A DNA stretch of 64,000 bases from Vreelandella neptunia (lineage in GTDB: Bacteria; Pseudomonadota; Gammaproteobacteria; Pseudomonadales; Halomonadaceae), in the NCBI RefSeq assembly GCF_034479615.1, contig NZ_CP140255.1:2852001-2916000 (forward strand), read 5' to 3'. The position numbers were made by a program, and so were the translations under genes. Within the stretch, counting starts at the first letter, position 1. Each line of letters begins with the position of its first letter. The notes beneath the pieces are model-generated. The model made no database searches. It saw only the letters and a list, made by a program, of their open reading frames with translations, and was not told the DNA's origin. Shown here one piece after another: positions 18,338 to 27,559 of the stretch.

Positions 18338-18946
18338 TTAAAGCCCCTCAACCAGTTGATCGATCGCTTGGAAAGCTTCTTTGAGAGCAGCTTCGCGCTG
18401 TTGGTCACCCATATTCAAGCCTTCAGCATAGACCACGTGGGTATCTTTAATTCCCATCAGCCCCAGCATGGCTTTCAGGTGGGGCGTCTGGCTGTCAAAT
18501 TCAGTGCCCGCGTACTGACCACCGCGCGCTGCAAGAATAATCGCTCGCTTGCCTTCCACCAACCCTTGCGGGCCGTTTTCGGTATAGCGGAACGTTTCAC
18601 CGGCACGCAGAACACGGTCAAACCACGCCTTCAGCTGTGAAGGAATGCCCAGGTTGTACATCGGTACCGCAATGACCAGCACATCATTAGCGCGCAGCTC
18701 AGCCAACAGTTCGTCCGAGCGCGCGGCTAACGCCTGCTGCTCAGCGGTACGCTCTGCGGCCGCCACCTGCCAAGCCCCCAGTTCACTAATATCCAGGTGA
18801 GGGAGCGAGGTTTTCACCACGTCACGCTGGGTAACGTCGATATCGTTGCGGGCATTAGCCTGCGCTAAAAAGCGATTAGCCAACGCATTGGATTGGCCGT
18901 TTTCAGCCAGAATAGAAGAGGTTATTACCAGGGCACGGGTCGTCAT
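18338..18946 (-). CDS. azoR: FMN-dependent NADH-azoreductase
   Basis: A 202-aa flavodoxin-fold quinone/azo reductase (AzoR family). It has the N-terminal phosphate loop SSILAENGQSNALANRF, the PMYNLGIPSQLKAWFDRVLRAG segment split around the flavin, and AARGGQY. I chose ATG 18946 because GGAG lies six bases upstream; the frame opens four codons earlier. It reduces quinones and azo compounds with NADH in the cytosol. An inverted repeat at 19034-19050 upstream may be its operator. Confidence 0.92.
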   Translation of the reverse strand: MTTRALVITSSILAENGQSNALANRFLAQANARNDIDVTQRDVVKTSLPHLDISELGAWQVAAAERTAEQQALAARSDELLAELRANDVLVIAVPMYNLGIPSQLKAWFDRVLRAGETFRYTENGPQGLVEGKRAIILAARGGQYAGTEFDSQTPHLKAMLGLMGIKDTHVVYAEGLNMGDQQREAALKEAFQAIDQLVEGL

Positions 18947-19033
18947 TGAAAGCTCCAAAGTCGTATAGGGAAGGATTGGAGGCTATTCTACGGCGCTTTC
19001 TAATAAGCAAAAGCGCAACGTTTTCCGACTTGT

Positions 19034-19050
19034 ATTCGATTAAATCGAAT
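19034..19050. promoter_or_regulatory. Candidate operator upstream of azoR
   Basis: Perfect inverted repeat ATTCGATT-A-AATCGAAT, about 90 bases upstream of the azoR start. Size and symmetry suit a dimeric regulator site, but no promoter elements are clear around it and the regulator is unknown. Confidence 0.4.
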
Positions 19051-19064
19051 CATGTGACGGCCAA

Positions 19065-19100
19065 TAAAAAAGCCCCGCGACGCAAAATGCGAGGCGGGGC
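19065..19100 (-). terminator. Terminator of the Ala/Gly:cation symporter gene
   Basis: On the minus strand the stem GCCCCGC (19100-19094) / GCGGGGC (19078-19072), with an inner CGC/GCG pair, is followed by TTTTTTATTGG. Confidence 0.8.
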
Positions 19101-19145
19101 GCAGCCAGGGGGATAAATGGCTGTAGCTCGTTTACTTAAGCTCGA

Positions 19146-20594
19146 TTACTTCTTGGGCCAGGCCTTGGGGTCAACTTTATTAACCAGCTTGGGGAAAAGG
19201 CTGGGATCAAACACAGGCTCTTTACCTGCTTTTAACTGCTTTTCGTAGTCGTGGAAGAGCGAGAAAGCCACCGGTGACAGCATTAAAATAGCGACCAGGT
19301 TAATAATCGCCATCATGCCCATAGAGAGGTCGGCGAAGTTCCAAATCGCCCCCAAGCTTGCCACCGAACCGATCATGATCATCGCCAACACCGCTAAGCG
19401 GTAAATAAACACGGCAACCGGGGCGCGGCGCCCGGCCAGGTACTCAATGTTGGACTCGCCGTAGGAGTAGTTGGCAATCACCGAGGTAAACGCAAATAAC
19501 AGAATCGCCACCGCGATAAACATACCGCCCCAATCACCCACATGGCTGGAGAGTGCCATTTGAGTCAACTGAATGCCGTTGTTCTCCTCACCCGACATCA
19601 GCTCCGGCCCGGCCATAATGATGATTGCCGCCGTGGCGGTGCAAATCACTAGCGTATCCAGAAACACACCGAGCATCTGAATAAAGCCCTGGGCCGCAGG
19701 ATGATCTGGCCGCGTAGAGGCCGTAGCCGCGGCATTGGGCGCCGAGCCCATACCCGCTTCATTGGAAAACAGCCCGCGCTGAATACCGTTCATAATCGCC
19801 TGGGAAACCGCGTAGCCTACTGCCCCACCGGCCGCCTGCTCAAAGCCAAAAGCACTGCGCACAATGGTCATGATCGCAGCGGGCAAGTCGCTGATATTCA
19901 AACCCACGACCACCAGCGCCAGAATTAAGTAGAGCAGCGCCATGAGCGGAACCACCAGCTCAGCCACCTTGGCAATCGACTTTAAACCGCCAAAGATGAT
20001 CGGCGCCACAACTGCCATCAAAACTAACCCCATGGCCCAGGTGGGAATGGCGAACGCCTGTTCCATGGCCTGGGCGATGGAGTTGGCCTGAACGCTGTTG
20101 AACGCCAACCCAAAGGCAATAATCAAACAGATAGAGAACAGCACAGCCAGCCAGCGCAAGCCTAAACCACGCTCAATATAACGCGCAGGGCCACCACGGA
20201 AGGTGTTATCGCCGTGGTCGGTTTTATACGCCTGGGCCAAGGTCGACTCCACAAAGCTGGTCGCCATCCCAACCATTGCGGTCATCCACATCCAGAAAAT
20301 AGCCCCGGGGCCACCAAAATAAATAGCCACCGCGACACCTGCCAGGTTACCGGTGCCGACTCGGGCCGCCAGACTGGTTGAGAGCGCTTGAAACGACGAG
20401 ATACCGCCGTTTGATTGTCGGGAGCTGCGCAGCAGCTTAAACATATGGCCGAAATAGCGCAGCTGAATACCGCGGGTCAGCACCGTAAAATAAAGACCTG
20501 CGCCAATTAGCAGGTAAATCAGCACACTGCCCCAGAGCAGGCCATTGCCGCGATCCACCAGCGATGTCAGCAGCGGAGGAAGGGTAAAATCCAT
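19146..20594 (-). CDS. Alanine/glycine:cation symporter (AGCS family)
   Basis: About 482 aa with ten or more hydrophobic segments. Conserved AGCS stretches include ARVGTGNLAGVAVAIYFGGPGAIFWMW and GLFSNEAGMGSAPNAAATA. It imports alanine or glycine with Na+ or H+. The ATG at 20594 is likely; a GTG three codons earlier (20603) is also possible because AAAGG lies just upstream of both. It may be regulated by the LysR gene upstream on the same strand, but the gap of about 100 bases has no clear operator. Confidence 0.9.
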   Translation of the reverse strand: MDFTLPPLLTSLVDRGNGLLWGSVLIYLLIGAGLYFTVLTRGIQLRYFGHMFKLLRSSRQSNGGISSFQALSTSLAARVGTGNLAGVAVAIYFGGPGAIFWMWMTAMVGMATSFVESTLAQAYKTDHGDNTFRGGPARYIERGLGLRWLAVLFSICLIIAFGLAFNSVQANSIAQAMEQAFAIPTWAMGLVLMAVVAPIIFGGLKSIAKVAELVVPLMALLYLILALVVVGLNISDLPAAIMTIVRSAFGFEQAAGGAVGYAVSQAIMNGIQRGLFSNEAGMGSAPNAAATASTRPDHPAAQGFIQMLGVFLDTLVICTATAAIIIMAGPELMSGEENNGIQLTQMALSSHVGDWGGMFIAVAILLFAFTSVIANYSYGESNIEYLAGRRAPVAVFIYRLAVLAMIMIGSVASLGAIWNFADLSMGMMAIINLVAILMLSPVAFSLFHDYEKQLKAGKEPVFDPSLFPKLVNKVDPKAWPKK

Positions 20595-20695
20595 GACAAT
20601 CACGCCTTTTTAAACAATGAAGGCGCATTATTCTTCACGTATGCACCAAAATGGCAAGAAAATTGGTAAAAAGACTTTAAAACAGCAATAACCTC

Positions 20696-21562
20696 TTACG
20701 CTATTGAATTGCAAAGCCACCGCCACACCGACTCGGCTTCGTCGCTAATGTGGCGTCGGCTAGGGCGAACCAGCCAGAAGCGTTCATCGCTGGGCACACT
20801 GAGCTCAAAAGGCGCCACCAAATCGCTACGCTGCTCCATTAAGCGTCGATGAGTTAACGCAACACCACCGCCCTGGCTAGCAAGCGCCAGCGTCATCACC
20901 TGATTATCGCAAGTGAGCGACCAGCACTGCGCTTCCAGGTGAGCAACCCCCGCTTCCTGCAGCCACCCCGGCCACCCCACGCCAAACCCAACGGCGTGCA
21001 GCAGCGTATGCCCAGCCAAATCGCTCGGCGCGGTTATCGTCTCAGCTAATGCCTGGGAGCAAACAGGCAGCAGTTGCTCTTCGCCAAGCGGCTGCATTTC
21101 AACGCCCGTCCACTCCCCTTTGCCATAGCGAATCTCGATATCCGCCCCTTCGGGGCCAAAGTCATCGGGCCAGATAGCACTGACCACACGAATCGACACC
21201 TGGGGATGAGCCCGGTGGAAGGCAATTAAACGCGGCGCAAGCCACGACTGCTGAATAACCGGCGTAGCACGCAGCGTCACTGGCTGCTCAGAGGTGCTGC
21301 CAAAGACCTCCAGGGTGCCCTCACTAATACGCACAAACGCATCGTGAATGCTCGGCAGCCACGCCTGCCCAGCGGGGGTAAGCGTTAAGCTGCGCGCATG
21401 GCGCACAAAGAGCTTCTGCCCCACCCGATCCTCCAGCAGCCTGACGCGCTGGCTAATGGCCGCTTGGGTAACCCCCAGCTCATTGCCTGCGGCGGTAAAG
21501 CTTAAGGTGCGCGCCGCAGATTCAAAGGCTTGCAGCCATAACAAGGGCGGTAATTGGCTCAT
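20696..21562 (-). CDS. LysR-family regulator (GcvA-like)
   Basis: 288 aa. The N-terminal winged HTH reads LQAFESAARTLSFTAAGNELGVTQAAISQRVRLLE, and a periplasmic-binding-fold effector domain follows. The WLQAFESAARTLSFTAAG style is typical of the GcvA-type branch. It is divergent from the gamma-butyrobetaine hydroxylase gene (138 bases between starts), so it most likely controls that gene and the betaine-binding protein after it. This is inference from LysR gene arrangement. Confidence 0.9.
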   Translation of the reverse strand: MSQLPPLLWLQAFESAARTLSFTAAGNELGVTQAAISQRVRLLEDRVGQKLFVRHARSLTLTPAGQAWLPSIHDAFVRISEGTLEVFGSTSEQPVTLRATPVIQQSWLAPRLIAFHRAHPQVSIRVVSAIWPDDFGPEGADIEIRYGKGEWTGVEMQPLGEEQLLPVCSQALAETITAPSDLAGHTLLHAVGFGVGWPGWLQEAGVAHLEAQCWSLTCDNQVMTLALASQGGGVALTHRRLMEQRSDLVAPFELSVPSDERFWLVRPSRRHISDEAESVWRWLCNSIA

Positions 21563-21700
21563 GAAAAAGTGACCTATAAATTAAATGACGTCTTAGGGGT
21601 CAGATTAATCGTTTGTCACTGCCGCGGCTACTCCGCATCCTGGTTGGCATAAACGCACACCCTTACGTAATGCCACAGAGGGAGCGAATCGGAGTTTTTA

Positions 21701-22882
21701 ATGAACAGCACAGCAGAGACCACCTTAACGCCCCCCCATACAAATACCCCCGAAATGGGCGAATTAAGTCCTTATCAGGCAGGCCCGGTACTCACTCAAG
21801 CGATGCTTGCTTCCAATGGCGTTGCCCTTGAGTGGCAAGATGGCCTGCAAACCACTCTGCCCCTACTCTGGCTGCGCGACCACTGCGCCTGCCAATCCTG
21901 CCGCCATCCGCAAACCCGGGAAAGGCTCTATCTGCCGCTTGAGCCAATCACTGAGCCACCCAACGTTGCGCTGCTAGATGGGCACTTACACCTGCAATGG
22001 CAAGATGGTCATGTCAGTGCCTTTCATAGCGGCTGGCTTTACCAGCGCCGCCCGGAAGCCGAGCTGACTTCTGCGGTACCCAACGCTAAGCCTTGGGTAG
22101 ATAACTTCACTCCCGAGCACATCAGTCATAGCGATTTTTTAACTCCTCAAGGCGAGAAAGCCTGGCTAACTGCCATGCTACGCGACGGGCTGGCACTGAT
22201 TACCGATGGCCCATTGGCAGAAGAGGAAGTGAGCCGCTTGGCTGAACGTATTGGCCCCCTGCGCGCCACCAACTTTGGCGCTCGCTTTGATGTACGTTCA
22301 AAACCCAATCCCAACAATGCGGCGTATACCGCGGTAGGGTTGCCACTGCATATCGATCTACCCAACTGGCGCCAACCGCCAGACATTCAGTTGCTCTACT
22401 GCCTGCAAAACGGCGCCAGCGGCGGCGAATCGCTGTTTGCCGATGGCGCTCGGGTCGTAGAAGCACTGCGCCAGGTGTCTCCAGAAGCGCTGGCGATTCT
22501 TAGCGAAACGCCGATTGATTTTCGCTTTCAGGATGAGACCCACGATATTTCAATGCGAGCCCCAGTAATCACCCTGGATAGCGCTGGCAACCTGGTTGAG
22601 ATGCGCCTGAATAACTGGATTCGCGATGCCCTTCACCTACCGGTAGAGCAGATGGACGCCTGGTACAGCGCTTATGCACTACTGTGGAAGCTGTTCCACA
22701 GCGAAGCACACCAGCTAGAGTTCACCCTTCTTCCAGGTCAGATGGTCGCTTTTGATAACCGCCGGGTACTCCACGGACGGCGCGAGTTCGACCCTAACAG
22801 CGGCGCACGCCATTTACAGGGCACCTATTTAGACCGCGACATGCTGGCTTCACGCCTCCGCGTGCTAGCCCGCCACGTTTAG
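21701..22882 (+). CDS. Gamma-butyrobetaine dioxygenase-like Fe(II)/2-oxoglutarate oxygenase
   Basis: 393 aa, TauD/TfdA superfamily, BBOX type. The N-terminal DUF971-like domain carries a Zn-binding cysteine set (RDHCACQSCRHP, 59-70). The catalytic domain has the iron ligands His217 and Asp219 (LPLHIDLPNW) and distal His358 (RRVLHGRREF). BBOX converts gamma-butyrobetaine to L-carnitine. With the downstream quaternary-amine binding protein this suggests carnitine or betaine metabolism. The exact substrate is not proven by sequence; trimethyllysine-type or other betaines are alternatives. Confidence 0.87.
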   Translation: MNSTAETTLTPPHTNTPEMGELSPYQAGPVLTQAMLASNGVALEWQDGLQTTLPLLWLRDHCACQSCRHPQTRERLYLPLEPITEPPNVALLDGHLHLQWQDGHVSAFHSGWLYQRRPEAELTSAVPNAKPWVDNFTPEHISHSDFLTPQGEKAWLTAMLRDGLALITDGPLAEEEVSRLAERIGPLRATNFGARFDVRSKPNPNNAAYTAVGLPLHIDLPNWRQPPDIQLLYCLQNGASGGESLFADGARVVEALRQVSPEALAILSETPIDFRFQDETHDISMRAPVITLDSAGNLVEMRLNNWIRDALHLPVEQMDAWYSAYALLWKLFHSEAHQLEFTLLPGQMVAFDNRRVLHGRREFDPNSGARHLQGTYLDRDMLASRLRVLARHV

Positions 22883-22946
22883 CTGTATTCAATAATAACT
22901 GTTTAACAACAACACCTATCAGACAAAACCCTAGCAAGGAGATCCT

Positions 22947-23885
22947 ATGACACACCTTAAACCTCTCGCCTCAGGCATTGCCCTCGCCACTACCGCGCTA
23001 TTTGCCACGGCGGCTCACGCCGACGATCAAACCCTCGACTTCGGTGTGCCCGCATGGCCCGGCATTACGGTAAAAACGGCCATCGCCGAACAGCTATTAA
23101 ACCCACTCGGCTACGAAACCAGCACCCAGGAAATCGGCCTGCAGGTGATTTACCAGGGTATTGAAAGCGGCGATATCGACGCCTTCCTAGGCGCTTGGCT
23201 GCCTGCCCAGCGTGAGATGTTCAATCCTCGCAAGGAGTCGGGTGTACTGATTGACGTGGCGAATAACGTCGACGGTGCGCAAATGACCCTGGCGGTGCCG
23301 GAGTATCTTTATGAGAGCGGCATTCAGAGCTTTGCTGATTTAGACGAAAACCGCGAACAGTTCGAAGGTGAAATCTATGGCTTCGGCGCAGGCTCTGCTG
23401 CCAGTGAGATTCTTCACAATGCCATTGACAACGACACCTGGGGGCTAGGTGACTGGCAGGTAGTCGATACCAGTGAAGTGGGCATGCTTTCCGCTGCACG
23501 TGATGCCATTTCCCGTGAGGAACCGATTGTCTGGGTAGGCTGGACGCCCCACTGGATGAACCTTGAACTGCCCATGCGCTACCTGGAAGATCCTGAAGAC
23601 CTGTTCGGTGAGAACAACGGTGAAAGCGATGTGTTGACGCTGCTGCGCAGTGACTACGCTGAAGCCAACCCCAACGTCGTGACCTTCTTTGAGCAGTTTA
23701 CCTTTTCGGCTGAAGAGCAGAGCTGGATGATTCAGGCGTTTGGCCAGGAAGAGCAAGACCTTGCCGACGTCGCCGAACAGTGGATCAACGACCATCCAGA
23801 ACGCATTGAAGCAATGTTGGCAGACGTCACCACCACAGATGGCGATCCTGCTTGGCCGGTCATTGAAGCCCAGCTCAACAACTAA
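22947..23885 (+). CDS. Choline/carnitine/betaine ABC-type substrate-binding protein
   Basis: 312 aa. It has a Sec signal peptide (cleavage near AHA, residue 26) and a ProX/OpuAC-type domain with the aromatic box stretches FGVPAWPGITVKTA, GAWLPAQREMF and VWVGWTPHWMN. It binds quaternary amines in the periplasm. No permease or ATPase gene is adjacent, so it must serve a transporter encoded elsewhere. It follows BBOX by 64 bases with AAGGAG before the ATG, probably in the same transcript. Confidence 0.88.
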   Translation: MTHLKPLASGIALATTALFATAAHADDQTLDFGVPAWPGITVKTAIAEQLLNPLGYETSTQEIGLQVIYQGIESGDIDAFLGAWLPAQREMFNPRKESGVLIDVANNVDGAQMTLAVPEYLYESGIQSFADLDENREQFEGEIYGFGAGSAASEILHNAIDNDTWGLGDWQVVDTSEVGMLSAARDAISREEPIVWVGWTPHWMNLELPMRYLEDPEDLFGENNGESDVLTLLRSDYAEANPNVVTFFEQFTFSAEEQSWMIQAFGQEEQDLADVAEQWINDHPERIEAMLADVTTTDGDPAWPVIEAQLNN

Positions 23886-23904
23886 GAAACCGCTGATTAA
23901 CGAC

Positions 23905-23965
23905 GGCGCTTAATGTAAAAGCGCCTTCATCCCATTGGACGGCTAGCGTATGCTAGCGCTTTTTT
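23905..23965 (+). terminator. Hairpins after the betaine-binding protein gene
   Basis: Two stems are visible. The first is GGCGCTT (23905-23911) with AAGCGCC (23919-23925), no T-tract. The second is GCTAGC (23942-23947) with GCTAGC (23952-23957), followed by GC and six T (23960-23965). The second resembles a Rho-independent terminator. Confidence 0.55.
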
Positions 23966-23982
23966 AGCCGATGGGAGTGGGC

Positions 23983-24687
23983 ATGTCGCGGACATTGGGT
24001 AAGGGCGTAGGCCTGCTGGTAATCGTCGTGCTGCTGGGCGTCATGTGGCAGGTACTGCAGCGCTACGACCTACTTACCCAGGCGCGCCTTAGCGAATTTA
24101 TCGCTTACATTCGCCAGTGGCGTACCGCGCCCTGGATGTTTGCTGCGGTCATGGCCACTTATGCCAGCGCCCTGCTGGTGATGTTTCCACTTAGCCTACT
24201 GGTGGTGGTGACTGGCTTACTGTTTGGCCCGATATGGGGGCTAGCGTACGCCACGCTAGGCACATTGACCTCGTCGGTTGTGTCTTACTGGGTGGGCCAT
24301 TGGTTAGGCCGTGAGGCGCTTATGCGTTATGGCGGGCGTCACCTGCGCGGCCTATCGGGTTACTTATCCAAGCGCGGCATTCGCACCATGACGGTGATTA
24401 ACCTGCTGCCACTCGCTCCCTTCACGCTCACTAACATGCTGGCGGGCGCTTTTCACCTTAAGTTTCGCGACTATATGATCGGCTCCACCCTGGGGATCGT
24501 GCCGGGGCTGGCAGCGGTGATTTTATTGGGCAGCCAGCTAGGCGCACTGTTCACCGCGGCCTCGACCAAAGAAATTATCTTAGCGGCTGTCGGGCTAGCG
24601 GCCGGCTTGGGCCTGTTAATAGGCCTTAAACGCTATGCTAACCGGCGCCAAGCGGTAAAAAAACAGCCTCACCGCGAAGGCGAGTGA
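23983..24687 (+). CDS. TVP38/TMEM64 (VTT/DedA-like) membrane protein
   Basis: About 234 aa with five or six hydrophobic segments and the VTT core (VVVTGLLFGPIWGLAYATLG...NLLPLAPFTLTNMLAGAF). VTT proteins are linked to lipid scrambling or membrane homeostasis (family knowledge). The ATG at 23983 is favoured because GGAG (23974-23977) precedes it; the frame also allows 23971. It converges with the phosphoesterase-glycosyltransferase gene, overlapping it by 19 bases at the 3' ends. Confidence 0.85.
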   Translation: MSRTLGKGVGLLVIVVLLGVMWQVLQRYDLLTQARLSEFIAYIRQWRTAPWMFAAVMATYASALLVMFPLSLLVVVTGLLFGPIWGLAYATLGTLTSSVVSYWVGHWLGREALMRYGGRHLRGLSGYLSKRGIRTMTVINLLPLAPFTLTNMLAGAFHLKFRDYMIGSTLGIVPGLAAVILLGSQLGALFTAASTKEIILAAVGLAAGLGLLIGLKRYANRRQAVKKQPHREGE

Positions 24688-26915
24688 TATTTGGCCAGCA
24701 CCTCAGCGTAAAAGCCCGCCACCGCTGAGGCAAAGTTGGCAATATCAAACTCCTCAGCAAAGTGGCTGGCCTGCTGACCCAACTCCCGGCGTCGCTCAGC
24801 GTTATCTTTTAACTCAACCACTCTTTGCCCCCAGGCCTGGCGATTTTGCGGTGTTTTGAACCCATTGACCCCTTGGCGCACCACATCATCGATACCGCTG
24901 GAGCGCACCGCCACGACGGGCAACCCCGCCGACATTGCTTCAAGAATCACCATACCCTGGGTTTCTGAGGTCGAAGCAAACACAAATATATCGCCTAGAT
25001 GGTAATAAAGCGCCATGCGTTCCGGCGGCACTGCTCCTACCAGGGTGACCTGCGTGGTTAGTTTCAAAATATCGATTTGGTTTTGAATCGCCTCCCGGTC
25101 TGGCCCATCACCAATCAGTAGCAGATGAAGATCATCGTGCCCCTGTGACTGAAGCTCGGCGAGGGATTCCAGCATAAAGCCAATGTTTTTCTCCTTGCTA
25201 ATCCGCGAGACGCTGATCAATATTTTACTTGCCGGGTCGATAGTTAATTGCTCGCGAAGCGCTTCCAACTCACTCTCCTCAACGTGTGAAAAGCGTGCTA
25301 CATCAATGCCTGTGGGCTGCACCAGCGAGGGAGTTTTCACGCCAATCATGCGCAGATACTCCTCGGCGGAGTAAGTCGGCACAATCACTCCTTGGCAGCG
25401 ATTAGAGAAGCGCTTAATCAGGGTATGGGAAATCAAATTACGAAACAGCGCACCGGGCAACGGCACGAAGTGGGCATAGTGCTCCAGGCGGGTGTGGTAG
25501 GTGTAAATCACGGGCACCTTGAGCCGACGCCCCATAAACAGCCCCATGGAACCGAGCCAAAAGGGATGATGAACGTGGATAACATCCGGCTTAAACCCAC
25601 GCAGGCAGCGACGGAAACGCGCGCTGAACGGATTGGTTAACCGAAACTCGCCCTTCTGCCCAAATGCCATTAGCGTGGGGATGCGTTTTATTGAACTGTC
25701 GTCCTGCCACATTTCTCGGTAGCGCGGCACGAACAGTTGAATGGTGTGGCCTAGATCGGATAAGCCATTGCGCAGTCGGTCCACGGAGACCGACACCCCC
25801 GACACAAAGGGGAAGTAGTTATTAGACACCATCGCTACGCGCAGAGATTTACCCAGGAAAGGCGTTGGGTCGATATCAAAATCAGGGTAGTAGTCGCGAT
25901 CTTCGAAAATTAGCCGATATAAGCGCAGTGCGAGCAGCGTCAACATGCCCACAATCAGCAAAAATCGCGTATAGCTAACGTAGAAAAACGCATACACCGT
26001 GGAAGCCACACTGCTCACCATCCGCCACCAGCCAGGGCTATCCACATTTAACCGCACTGGCGCAATAGCGACATTCTCACCCGCTACATTGACGATGACG
26101 TAGTGGTGAAAGCTGCTATCGGCGTCGATGAGGATGCCTCCCGCGCCTCCGGTGGTGACGTAATCCACGCCATTAATCGTCTGCTGGGAAAAGAGCGTTA
26201 AGTTGGCGGAAAATACGGTGTCAACGTCATACTCCTCCGCCAGTGCCATAATGCCATCGGCTAAGCGAGAATCATTGAGGTAATTGTCCGCTTCAAACAG
26301 CGGCGCGTCGCTGACTACGTTGTGCAGCGGCAAACCAACAAATAGAAACCGATGCTGTGCTTCTGAGGCCGCAAGCTCACGCTCCAACCAATCAAGCTGC
26401 CAGGAGGTAGAGGACTTACCGGTGCCGTCAAGAAAGATAAAGTGGCTATTACCCGCTACAAACGAGTAAAAGTGCGGCCCAAAATATTCATAAAACAGAT
26501 AGCTACCAAAATCGCTATCTTCATTTTCACCGTAGGTGAGTAAGTAAGGGATATTGAGCTGCTCCAGACTCCGATAAATCGCCTGATAGCTCTCCTGCTG
26601 CCCACTATTGACGGCATTCCCCGCGGAAATCAGGAAGTCGATGCCGCCCTGATTGATGAGCGGCACGATCTCGTCTTGAAACACACTCACCGAGTTATTG
26701 ATATTGCCCACCACCGCAAAGCGGTAGTCGGTTCGCTCCTTCAACACCTCGCGAATATTCGCCACTTCAAGGGTATGCACCGACTCAAATTTCGGCTCTG
26801 CGACATACAACCAAATTTGGTGAGCAATTAGCCCAACCACCAGAGCAAGATTAAGAAAGAAAAACAGCCGCAACCAGCGCTGTCGGGAAAGGCGAAGAAA
26901 GGAGCGTCGTGGCAT
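24669..26915 (-). CDS. Degenerate calcineurin-like phosphoesterase fused to GT4 glycosyltransferase
   Basis: A 748-aa membrane protein. Order: a TM segment (~18-37); a calcineurin-phosphoesterase-like domain (~64-290), presumably periplasmic; a second hydrophobic stretch (~303-336); and a cytosolic GT4 GT-B glycosyltransferase (~357-748) starting LRVAMVSNNYFPFVSGVSVSVDRL. The GT domain keeps the nucleotide-binding E-x7-E (SETQGMVILEAMSAGLPVVAV), like diacylglycerol glucosyltransferases and PimB-type enzymes. In the phosphoesterase part the metal-ligand motifs are altered: VVGNINNS for xxDxH, SAGNAV for GDxxx, YGENED for GNHD, and SANLTL for GHxH. It is therefore probably catalytically dead. 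The likely role is envelope glycolipid synthesis with a sensing or scaffolding outer domain (inference). Confidence 0.82.
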   Translation of the reverse strand: MPRRSFLRLSRQRWLRLFFFLNLALVVGLIAHQIWLYVAEPKFESVHTLEVANIREVLKERTDYRFAVVGNINNSVSVFQDEIVPLINQGGIDFLISAGNAVNSGQQESYQAIYRSLEQLNIPYLLTYGENEDSDFGSYLFYEYFGPHFYSFVAGNSHFIFLDGTGKSSTSWQLDWLERELAASEAQHRFLFVGLPLHNVVSDAPLFEADNYLNDSRLADGIMALAEEYDVDTVFSANLTLFSQQTINGVDYVTTGGAGGILIDADSSFHHYVIVNVAGENVAIAPVRLNVDSPGWWRMVSSVASTVYAFFYVSYTRFLLIVGMLTLLALRLYRLIFEDRDYYPDFDIDPTPFLGKSLRVAMVSNNYFPFVSGVSVSVDRLRNGLSDLGHTIQLFVPRYREMWQDDSSIKRIPTLMAFGQKGEFRLTNPFSARFRRCLRGFKPDVIHVHHPFWLGSMGLFMGRRLKVPVIYTYHTRLEHYAHFVPLPGALFRNLISHTLIKRFSNRCQGVIVPTYSAEEYLRMIGVKTPSLVQPTGIDVARFSHVEESELEALREQLTIDPASKILISVSRISKEKNIGFMLESLAELQSQGHDDLHLLLIGDGPDREAIQNQIDILKLTTQVTLVGAVPPERMALYYHLGDIFVFASTSETQGMVILEAMSAGLPVVAVRSSGIDDVVRQGVNGFKTPQNRQAWGQRVVELKDNAERRRELGQQASHFAEEFDIANFASAVAGFYAEVLAKYHSPSR

Positions 26916-26992
26916 TTAAAAGCGCTTTTTCAAAGACAAAATGAGATTATTAGCCACTATACAGCAACGCTGAGTCAAGGTGGCGCGCCAAG

Positions 26993-27421
26993 CTAGCGCG
27001 CTTCACACCCGTTTAGGGTGGCCAGTAATCGACGTGGCCCAGCCTGATTGCGGTGTTCTCCCAGCCATATGCCCTGCCAGGTGCCTAAAGCCAGGCGTCC
27101 ATCGCGCACCGCCAGCGTAAGTTGTGTACCCAGCAGGCTGGCGGCTACATGGGCGGGCATATCATCGGGCCCTTCCAGGGTGTGGCGGAAATAGGGTAAA
27201 TCTTCGGGCACCAGTCGACGCAGGAAAGCATCCAAATCGTGGCGCACATCCGGGTCAGTATTCTCATTGAGCGTTAACGAGGCTGAAGTGTGCATCAACT
27301 GTAAATGCAGCATGCCGATATGACAGTCACTTAAGCATGGCAGTGCGCGGGCCACATCATCCGTAATCAAATGAAAGCCGCGCGCCATTTCAGGCAAATG
27401 GATCTCTTGTTGGTACCACAT
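26993..27421 (-). CDS. yjbQ: YjbQ family protein (UPF0047)
   Basis: 142 aa, the size of the family. It has the conserved HTSASLTLNENTDPDVRHDL and GTWQGIWLGEHR motifs with clustered His residues that bind metal. YjbQ proteins have weak thiamine phosphate synthase activity; the physiological role is unclear. A good ribosome site (AAAAGGAG) precedes the ATG. It is a single gene, divergent from blc. Confidence 0.92.
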   Translation of the reverse strand: MWYQQEIHLPEMARGFHLITDDVARALPCLSDCHIGMLHLQLMHTSASLTLNENTDPDVRHDLDAFLRRLVPEDLPYFRHTLEGPDDMPAHVAASLLGTQLTLAVRDGRLALGTWQGIWLGEHRNQAGPRRLLATLNGCEAR

Positions 27422-27559
27422 AAATACTCCTTTTATTTATTATGTACACGGAGACACTTCATCACCAGCGTGCTCTTTTTGTATGTCAAAATAGCGACCA
27501 ATAGCACTTACCATAGTCCATAGTTCATATTTAATAGTTCATCGCCAAGGAGCGCGTTA

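Noticed and set aside
19600..20603. Glycine riboswitch before the Ala/Gly symporter
   Set aside because: The upstream interval is only about 100 bases and lacks the conserved glycine-aptamer blocks.
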